Shown: positions 1 through 6,800 of the stretch, one piece after another
Numbering within the stretch: the first letter of the stretch is position 1
How the letters are laid out: every line of letters begins with the position of its first letter
DNA from: BMS3ABIN04 sp965554225
Lineage (GTDB): Bacteria > Bacteroidota > Ignavibacteria > Ignavibacteriales > Melioribacteraceae
DNA length: 6,911 nucleotides
NCBI GenBank assembly: GCA_965554225.1
Contig: CBEVZC010000149.1
Span: forward strand, 1 to 6,911
Direction: 5' to 3'
The notes under the pieces: model-generated
The model's database searches: none
Told to the model about the DNA's origin: nothing
The model's input: only the letters and a program-made list of their open reading frames with translations
Translations under genes and position numbers: made by a program

Positions 1-38
1 AATAAAATTTAAAAATATTTTTAATAAATTATTTCTCT

Positions 39-2930
39 GTGGCTTATCTTAAAAATAAAATATTAAAATTTACAGTATTTTTCATAATACTTATTGCCTC
101 CAATGTTTTTTCGCAAATTGAAATTACGCGTAACATCACAATAGACGATGGGCTTGCATACTCAGAAGTAACTTGTGCTTACAAAGATTCTCGTGGTATT
201 ATTTGGTTTGGAACTTCTGCCGGATTATCAGAATGGAATGGTGTTGATTTTAACAATTACTTTATCTCGGATGGTTTGCCTTCCAGTTTTGTTAAATCTA
301 TTTGTGAGTACAATAATAAATTATACGTTGCAACCGATAAAGGGTTGGTCGTAAAAGGAAAAAATCAATTTGTATTTTCCAAAAATTTACCTGACGAACT
401 TAAATCACAAATCAATGAAATATACTTGAGTAGAAATGGCGTATTTTATATTCTTAGTGAAGACTTTGGTTTGTGGAAAAAAGAGGATAATGTTTTTAAA
501 AAAATAGTTAGTAATGAAAAAACAATGATTCCCATTACAATATTAGAACGTGAAAATGGAAAAGTGTTAATCGGCACCAGGACAAATGGAGTATATGAAC
601 TAGATGGCGATTCATTAAAGCAAATTATTATCAATGAGTATTTTAGACAATATCCTGTTGTTGATATGGTGGAATTAAATAAAGATACATTATGCATTGC
701 ACTTCAGGGATATGGACTTGTTATAAATAGCAGTAGTGAAAAATTTAAAAGTAAAAATTCATATTTCACAGTTAAAAATGGGTTGCCTAGTAAAAATATA
801 AACGATTTGGAACTTACCGGGAATAATCAGCTATACATTGCTACCGCAAATGGAATTGCAATTTTTAAGCATTTCAAAATAATAAAAAAAATCACACAAA
901 GTAACGGCTTGTTCAATGAATTTATTTTAAAAATATTTCCTATCAGAAAAGATACCTTTTTCTTTTTGAGTCAAGGAAATGGAGTTTTTGTATATGCCGA
1001 AAATTCCTTTATTACATATAATAAAGCCAGTGGGTTGCTTCATGATAATGTTTGGCGAATTAAAGAGCTGCAAAATGGGTCGATGTGCTTTCTAACCGAT
1101 GAAGGAATTTCTTTATTGAAGGGCAATAAATTTTCTTACATCACAACAGAAAACGGTTTGGGTGATAATTTAGTAGTTACTCTTTACGAAGCCAGGAATG
1201 GAGACCTTTATATTGGCACTTATTCGGATGGAATTAATATTATTTCCAATAATAAAATCAAAAGATTGAACAAAAAATTTGGAATGTTTGACAACACTGT
1301 AAGCACAATATTGAAATACAAAGAAGATAGAATCTTTTTCATCTCTCGCAGAAGAGGCATTGCTGTATTTGATGGGAAGAAAATTATTGATACTTTGAAA
1401 ATCAATGAAGAGTTACCAAATAATGATATACTTTCTTCATTCAAAAAAAGAGACGGAACAATATTAATTGGTGTTGAGAACGAAGGACTTTATAAATATG
1501 ACGGGAAAAAATTTATTCCATATTTTAATGAAAAAGAGAATTGTTCATTCTGGGCTATCTATGAAGATGAGATTGGAAATTTATACTTAGGCAGTAACGG
1601 GAAAGGGCTATTTAGATGCACCCCAGAGGGTAAACGTGATACAATAAATGTCAAAAAAGGACTTTCGAATAATACCGTTGTTGCAATAGTGAGCGATAAC
1701 AATGGCAATATATATGCAGGGACCGATAAAGGATTAAACATTATAAAGTATTTGGAGAATGGCAAGAGCAAAGTCAGACAACTTTATGAACAGAGTGGTT
1801 TGGCAAACAGCGAATGTAATCAAGGAGCATTATATAAAGATAAACAAGGATATATTTGGGTCGGAACTATTGGCGGTGCGACCAGAATAAATTCAAATAA
1901 AATGGATAATCCCCAACTCCTGACGCATATAGTTATTTCATCGGTAAAAATAATGGATAAAATAATTACATCGGTTGACAGTTTAAATAATTTGACTTTA
2001 GATTACGATAGAAACGATATATCTATTAAATTTGCGGGCTTAAATTATTGCGACCCGAAAATTGTTAAATATAGACACAAACTGGAAAGCAATGATAAAA
2101 AATGGATTGTCGATAAAAGGAACGAAGTCCGATATGCAAATTTAGCTCCCGGAAAATACAGATTTTTAGTTTCAGCAAGTAATGCCTGGGGTGTTTGGTC
2201 GGAGCCAATAGAAATCTCATTCCAAATCAATAAGCCATTTTGGGAAACCTGGTGGTTTTTGTTGATAATCATAATTAGTATTTCTTCAATAATAGTATTT
2301 ATAAATAACTATCGTGTTAATCGTCTTCTTGAAATAGAACGGTTAAGAACAAAAATTGCAAGTGATTTACACGATGAAGTAGGCTCTTTGCTCACACAGA
2401 TTTCTATTTCTGCTAATTTGATAAATTATGATTCGGAGATAGATAAAATTAAAAACCGCGGTAATTTAATAAGAAGTAAAAGTAAAGAAATTATGAGTAC
2501 AATGAGCGATGTAATTTGGTCAATTGATGCTCGAAATGATAAACTGGAAGATTTGATTGATCGAATGCAGGATTTTGCCTCGACATTATTAAATGAAAAA
2601 GAAATTGTTTTACACTTTAACAAAAGCATTGCCAACCCAAAAAAAGAATTAAAAATTGATTTCCGTCAAAATGTATTTTTAATATTTAAAGAAGCAATAA
2701 ATAACTCTGTAAAACATTGTGATTGTTCTGAAATTAATGTTAATGTAGCCTATAACTTAAAAATTTTTAAAATGAAAATATCAGATAATGGAAAAGGTTT
2801 AGATTTAACAAAAGAACATAAAGGTAATGGCATAAAGAATATGAAGATGCGGGCAGAAAAAATAAAGGCGAAAATTGAATTTGAAAATAAAAATGGATTA
2901 ACTATTAAGTTCCAAAGTAATCTAATTTAG
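39..2930 (+). CDS. Reg_prop/Y_Y_Y membrane sensor histidine kinase (HisKA_3 class, non-hybrid)
   Basis: Sensor kinase of a two-component system, 963 aa. Residues 1-25 form a signal peptide (Lys-rich start, hydrophobic core, likely cut after FS before Q26). Residues about 30-630 hold some 14 repeats of the Reg_prop type; the last is the clearest, with SGL at 586-588 and IWVGT at 606-610. Fourteen blades fit two seven-bladed periplasmic propellers. A Y_Y_Y immunoglobulin-like domain follows (about 655-731), then one membrane helix (738-756), a short charged linker without HAMP or PAS, the phosphoacceptor H778 in SDLHDEVGS, and a HATPase_c domain with N-box E885/N889, G1 DNGKG (916-920) and G2 GNG (929-931). 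All key ATP-binding motifs are present. Unlike Bacteroides hybrid systems it has no receiver or AraC domain. The start is GTG; an in-frame stop at 3-5 leaves no earlier ATG or GTG, and the signal peptide supports this start. The ligand is unknown. Confidence 0.96.
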   Translation: MAYLKNKILKFTVFFIILIASNVFSQIEITRNITIDDGLAYSEVTCAYKDSRGIIWFGTSAGLSEWNGVDFNNYFISDGLPSSFVKSICEYNNKLYVATDKGLVVKGKNQFVFSKNLPDELKSQINEIYLSRNGVFYILSEDFGLWKKEDNVFKKIVSNEKTMIPITILERENGKVLIGTRTNGVYELDGDSLKQIIINEYFRQYPVVDMVELNKDTLCIALQGYGLVINSSSEKFKSKNSYFTVKNGLPSKNINDLELTGNNQLYIATANGIAIFKHFKIIKKITQSNGLFNEFILKIFPIRKDTFFFLSQGNGVFVYAENSFITYNKASGLLHDNVWRIKELQNGSMCFLTDEGISLLKGNKFSYITTENGLGDNLVVTLYEARNGDLYIGTYSDGINIISNNKIKRLNKKFGMFDNTVSTILKYKEDRIFFISRRRGIAVFDGKKIIDTLKINEELPNNDILSSFKKRDGTILIGVENEGLYKYDGKKFIPYFNEKENCSFWAIYEDEIGNLYLGSNGKGLFRCTPEGKRDTINVKKGLSNNTVVAIVSDNNGNIYAGTDKGLNIIKYLENGKSKVRQLYEQSGLANSECNQGALYKDKQGYIWVGTIGGATRINSNKMDNPQLLTHIVISSVKIMDKIITSVDSLNNLTLDYDRNDISIKFAGLNYCDPKIVKYRHKLESNDKKWIVDKRNEVRYANLAPGKYRFLVSASNAWGVWSEPIEISFQINKPFWETWWFLLIIIISISSIIVFINNYRVNRLLEIERLRTKIASDLHDEVGSLLTQISISANLINYDSEIDKIKNRGNLIRSKSKEIMSTMSDVIWSIDARNDKLEDLIDRMQDFASTLLNEKEIVLHFNKSIANPKKELKIDFRQNVFLIFKEAINNSVKHCDCSEINVNVAYNLKIFKMKISDNGKGLDLTKEHKGNGIKNMKMRAEKIKAKIEFENKNGLTIKFQSNLI

Positions 2931-2982
2931 CATCACCTTTTTGTGGTATTGGTTTGCTAATAAAAAAGATATAATTTGAAGT

Positions 2983-3612
2983 ATGATTTCAATAGCAGTA
3001 GTAGAAGACATAGAGGAAATAAGAGAACCGATGTTTCAGTTTCTGCAATCACAAAACGATTTTTTAGCTTTGTTTGCAGCAGAATCTGTTGAGGAATTTT
3101 TCAAAACTTTGGACCCTGACATTCCGCCCGATGTTATTTTGTTGGATATTGGCTTGCCCGGAATTTCAGGTCTTGGAGCTATAAAGCTAATAAAAGAGAG
3201 AATCCCAAACTCGGAAATTATTATGCTTACTGTTTTTGATGATGCAAATAAAATATTCCAGGCAATTTCTTCAGGTGCAAGCGGATATCTATTAAAAAAT
3301 ACTTCTTTGGAAAAGATTAAAGAATCTGTAATTGAGGTGCACAATGGCGGGGCACAGATGTCTTCATCAATTGCAAGAAAAGTCTTTAACTATTTTAACA
3401 AAAGTGTTCCCAAAGAATCGGAATATAATTTATCCAACAAAGAAAAAGAGATAGTTGCACAAATTGTAGATGGGTTAAGCTATAAAATGATTGCTGCAAA
3501 TCTTGGTAATTCAATTGAAACAATTAAAACACACGCAAAAAATATTTACAAAAAACTTCAAGTAAATTCCAAAGCCGAAGTTATTGCCAAATCTTTAAGA
3601 GGCGAAATCTAA
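2983..3612 (+). CDS. NarL/LuxR-family response regulator
   Basis: Cytoplasmic DNA-binding response regulator of 209 aa, the usual length for the NarL/FixJ class. The receiver domain (about 1-120) has the acidic pair E8/D9, phosphoacceptor D55 in LLDIGLPG, switch T83 and conserved K105 in GYLLKN. A linker leads to a GerE/LuxR helix-turn-helix (about 148-205), with the recognition helix near 177-192 (SIETIKTHAKNIYKKL). It lies 52 nt after the kinase stop on the same strand. HisKA_3 kinases typically pair with NarL-type regulators, so it is very probably the kinase's phosphotransfer partner in one operon. The ATG at 2983 gives a complete first beta strand (MISIAVVED); no clear Shine-Dalgarno is visible. 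All catalytic residues are intact, so normal phosphorylation-dependent activity is expected. Target genes are not evident from the sequence. Confidence 0.96.
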   Translation: MISIAVVEDIEEIREPMFQFLQSQNDFLALFAAESVEEFFKTLDPDIPPDVILLDIGLPGISGLGAIKLIKERIPNSEIIMLTVFDDANKIFQAISSGASGYLLKNTSLEKIKESVIEVHNGGAQMSSSIARKVFNYFNKSVPKESEYNLSNKEKEIVAQIVDGLSYKMIAANLGNSIETIKTHAKNIYKKLQVNSKAEVIAKSLRGEI

Positions 3613-3659
3613 AAATTTTTTCATCCTTATTTATTCTCTCCAAAACCAACAACACCTCC

Positions 3660-3675
3660 TACCACAAACGTGGTA
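3660..3675. repeat. 6-bp perfect inverted repeat, 4-nt loop
   Basis: TACCAC and GTGGTA flank the loop AAAC, 48 nt after the regulator stop codon. The stem has three G-C pairs. No T-run follows (TTGCCTAG comes next), so it is not a canonical intrinsic terminator, though it could be a weak 3'-end structure for the kinase-regulator transcript or a small operator. The right arm continues into GTGGTATTG, a 9-mer also present at 2943-2951 in the kinase-regulator gap. Confidence 0.45.
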
Positions 3676-3718
3676 TTGCCTAGAAGAACATCATATGTTA
3701 TTATTTATTAGCAATTAA

Positions 3719-3757
3719 TAATTTGTCTGAAAAATGAAATTTCTTTCGGACGAATTG
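3719..3757. repeat. 14-bp imperfect inverted repeat (three G.U pairs when read as + strand RNA)
   Basis: Arms 3719-3732 and 3744-3757 pair throughout as + strand RNA, with wobbles at 3719/3757, 3724/3752 and 3728/3748 and an 11-nt loop at 3733-3743. The GC-richest part is GTCTGAAA (3725-3732) against TTTCGGAC (3744-3751). All three mismatched DNA positions are G.T on the + strand, so the structure is continuous in + strand RNA, whereas the complementary strand would show C.A mismatches. This favours a structure in the rightward transcript. There is no T-run after it, so it does not look like an intrinsic terminator. Confidence 0.5.
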
Positions 3758-3782
3758 AAAGTAGTATTAAGAGGTAAAAGAA

Positions 3783-3812
3783 GTTTTTCTGAAATATTAT
3801 TATCAGAAAAAC
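3783..3812. repeat. 10-bp perfect inverted repeat, 10-nt AT loop
   Basis: GTTTTTCTGA (3783-3792) and TCAGAAAAAC (3803-3812) are perfect reverse complements around an all-A/T loop. The stem is AT-rich, with the T-run inside the left arm and not after the stem, so it is unlike a standard terminator in either direction. The heptamer TCTGAAA occurs here (3788-3794) and in the preceding hairpin (3726-3732). It may be a regulator-binding palindrome or part of a structured leader; the sequence alone does not decide. Confidence 0.55.
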
Positions 3813-3824
3813 CAAAAATCATTC

Positions 3825-3852
3825 AGTTAACAAAAGGTTGTATATGTTAACT
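3825..3852 (+). repeat. 8-bp perfect inverted repeat followed by a T-run; possible weak terminator or operator
   Basis: AGTTAACA (3825-3832) and TGTTAACT (3845-3852) are perfect reverse complements with a 12-nt loop, followed at once by CTTTTTGT (3853-3860). Hairpin plus T-run resembles a weak intrinsic terminator for rightward transcription, but the stem has only two G-C pairs. It ends 26 nt before the next start codon, which leaves little room for a separate promoter. If it does terminate, it would act as a leader attenuator for the gene at 3879. The other reading is a DNA-binding palindrome overlapping the promoter of that gene. Confidence 0.4.
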
Positions 3853-3878
3853 CTTTTTGTACATAAAAATATATCTAA

Positions 3879-6800
3879 ATGAAAAACAAATGGGTAAATG
3901 TTTTGAGAAAATCTAATTCTATTTTTCTGTTTTTATTGTTTCTCTTTGCCGGGGTCACATTTTACTTTTTCCCCGTAAAAATCGACAAAAATATTCCGCT
4001 AAAAAGGTTGGAAAAATTAACGCCTGCTGACAGAATGGATCTAGCGATTAAGCAGGAAATTCTAATGACAAAAGATCCTGCTACCGGTACCGTTCCGAAA
4101 GAAAGACTATTAGAAGCAGTAAAGCAACGTGACAGAATGTTGCGAAAAGGTATGAATTCCATACCGGGCATAACATGGGAAGAAAGAGGACCGAATAACT
4201 TCCCGGGAAGAACGCGTGCTATAATGATTGACCCGAATGACCCTACTAAGAAAACTATTTGGGCGGCAAGTGTTTCCGGCGGTTTGTGGAAAACCACTGA
4301 TATCACGGCAGACCCTCCGGTTTGGCAGAATGTTAATGACTTCTTTAACAATCTGGCTATAGTTTCACTGGCTTACGACCCCACAAATACAAACATAATG
4401 TATTTTGGAACCGGTGAAATTATTAATTACGGACTCATCGGTGTTAATGGAGTAAAGGGAATGGGGATTTGGAAAACAACGAATGGCGGTGCAACATGGA
4501 ATTATCTTACCAGCACAAGCGGAACCGAATTTAATTATTGCCAGAGAATCCTCGTAACTAATTTAGGAACGGTTTTAGTCGCAACAGGAAGCGGCGGTGT
4601 GCAGCGTTCAACCGATGGAGGTAATACATGGACGAAGGTATTGGGAACTGGTCTTGGTATTACCGGTGCAAATTCCGATTTAGCTTATGATCTTGAAAGA
4701 ACAACGATACCGGCTAACCAATATACACGTATTTTTGCTTCTCTCAGGGGTTCAATACATTTATCAACCGACGATGGCGTAACATTTAGTGATTCACTGC
4801 CTACCGGTGTTACGGCAGATCGAATTGAGTTGGCAGTTACAACAGATTCACATACTCAGTTTGTCATCGCTCTTTTTGAGAAAGATAAAAGAGCAGTAGC
4901 AATTAAGAATTCTTTTAATGCCGGCAGTACCTGGAATGATATACCATTACCAACGATACCACCGATATCATCGGATAACGATAGTGTTTTTACAAGAAAG
5001 CAGGGAGATTATAATTTAACAATTGATGTTGATCCTAATAATACTAACAATTATTATGTCGGTGGAATTTACTTGCACAGGGGATATTATAACACATATT
5101 ACCACTACTATTATTGGGAGCAGCTTAATGATAATACTACAATGCACCCTGATCAACACATAATGATTCACGAACCGGGTAATAGCAATCTATTCTATGT
5201 AGGTAATGACGGAGGCGTTTACCAGGGGACATTAAACCCCGACGGATCACACACTTTTGTTTTAAAAGGTGAAGGTTATAACACAACTCAGTTTTATTCA
5301 TGTGCTCTTCATCCCGATTCAAATTCAAATTATTTTCTGGGCGGAACGCAGGATAACGGTTCATTACAATTTTCAAACCCCGGTATCAATGCAGTTGTAG
5401 AAGTTAGCCCAGGCGACGGTGGGTTCTGTCATATAGATCAAAATGAACCGCAATTTCAATTTACCAGTTATATAGTTAACAAATATTATTTTCGATCAAC
5501 CGACGGGGGACAATCATTTGTTGGATTTGATAATTGTGCGACTTGTTCAGGTGGTCTTTTTATTAGCCCAAGTGATTATGATGACGTAAATAATATTATG
5601 TATCAATCTGGCTACTTAGATAATTACGAAAGGTGGGATAATCCGACAACTGCCACTCCACCCTACACTTACTCAAAGGATTTCTATATAAATGGTCACG
5701 GTAGTTTAATTTCAGCAATTAAGGTGTCTCCTAATACACCTACAACAGTTTACTTTGGTTTTGTCAACGGTTATCTTATACGTGTTGATAATGCGAATAC
5801 TGATGATAATCAGATTGCCACTTATTTATTAGATGGTAATAGTCCCACTCCTGCAGCATACATTTCTTGTGTTGAAGTTGAAAAGGGAAATGATAATCAC
5901 ATAATAATAACATTTTCCAACTATGGTGTTAACAGTATTTGGGAAACGCTTGACGGAGGCACCACTTGGAATTCGGTTGAAGGTAATTTCCCTGATATTC
6001 CTGTTAGGTGGGTTATATTTAATCCATTAGATGCCGATCAGGCATTTATTGCAACCGAATTAGGTGTTTGGAGTACGGATAATTTAGATGGCGCAAATAC
6101 AGTTTGGGAAACTACCAATTCAGGTTTGGCAAATGTACGCGTTGATATGCTCCAAACCAGAACTTCCGATAATCTTATCTTAGCTGCTACACACGGCAGA
6201 GGAATGTTTACAGCACATGTTGGTCCTGTCGCTTTTTTCCATTCCGACAAACAAGAAGTATATCCAAATGAACCTATTTCTTTTATCGATAGTTCGTTTT
6301 ATGCAACCAGTTGGCTTTGGGACTTTGGTGACGGGACAACTTCCACCGAACAAAATCCGGTTCACGCTTATACAACCTGGGGAACTTATACAGTAACTTT
6401 AAGTGTTAATAACGGTTATGATACTGAAGTTAAAACAAATTATATAAAAGTTAGAAAAGTTCTCGGAACTCCTTACCAATTAACCGATGGCGGAAACTTT
6501 GAAGTTAATCCGGAAGATTTTAAAGTTGTTACATTAAGCGGAACATCGTGGGAAAGAGGAAATTCTGTAATCCCGGGAAAAGATGGTAATAACAGTCCTT
6601 CTAATGCATGGGTTACTGGAATAACGGAAGGTAATTATTCTAATAATTCAATATCGTATTTATATACTCCCGAATTTAATTTTACTGCTGCCGGTCAATA
6701 TATGATAGGGTTTTATGCTAAATATTCATTAGCTGTTAATAATGATGCAATGGATGGATTTTTCGTTGAGTACTCAATTGATTCCAATAAAACCTGGCAG

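Larger units (their letters stand above)
3613..3878 (+). promoter_or_regulatory. Repeat-rich intergenic region upstream of the secreted propeller gene
   Basis: This 266-nt gap separates the regulator stop from the next ATG and must hold the end of the kinase-regulator transcript and, most likely, the promoter of the gene at 3879. It is AT-rich, carries four inverted repeats in about 190 nt and has no convincing protein-coding gene. A 38-codon ORF (3734-3850) exists but is unsupported. I could not fit a full Bacteroidota-type promoter (TTG near -33, TAnnTTTG near -7); ATAATTTG at 3718-3725 is close to the -7 element but has the wrong spacing. Assignment as regulatory DNA is inference from position and structure. 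Confidence 0.5.

Noticed and set aside
1..38. Promoter or ribosome-binding site upstream of the kinase
   Set aside because: Only 38 nt of nearly pure A/T sequence are available; no motif can be called and the promoter probably lies outside the window.
150..1900. DNA-level tandem repeats or CRISPR-like array in the kinase gene
   Set aside because: The periodicity is at protein level (propeller blades of about 40 residues); the nucleotide repeats are diverged and in frame.
2931..2982. Separate promoter for the response regulator in the 52-nt gap
   Set aside because: TATAATTTG near 2970 resembles the Bacteroidota -7 element, but the TA to TTTG spacing is wrong and no well-placed -33 element is seen; co-transcription with the kinase is simpler.
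3036..3344. Open frame of 102 codons on the - strand
   Set aside because: Shadow of the response regulator receiver domain, which has all its catalytic residues on the + strand.
3660..3675. Intrinsic terminator for the kinase-regulator operon
   Set aside because: The stem is only 6 bp and no T-run follows; kept only as an inverted repeat.
3613..3878. tRNA or known riboswitch in the intergenic region
   Set aside because: No cloverleaf, T-loop GTTCRA motif or recognisable riboswitch core was found among the hairpins.
3962..4351. Open frame of 129 codons on the - strand
   Set aside because: It lies antisense inside the exported propeller gene, whose + strand frame has clear family motifs throughout; the antisense product resembles nothing known.
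5137..6365. Several short - strand open frames
   Set aside because: All fall inside the exported propeller-PKD coding region and have no recognisable domain or independent start context.
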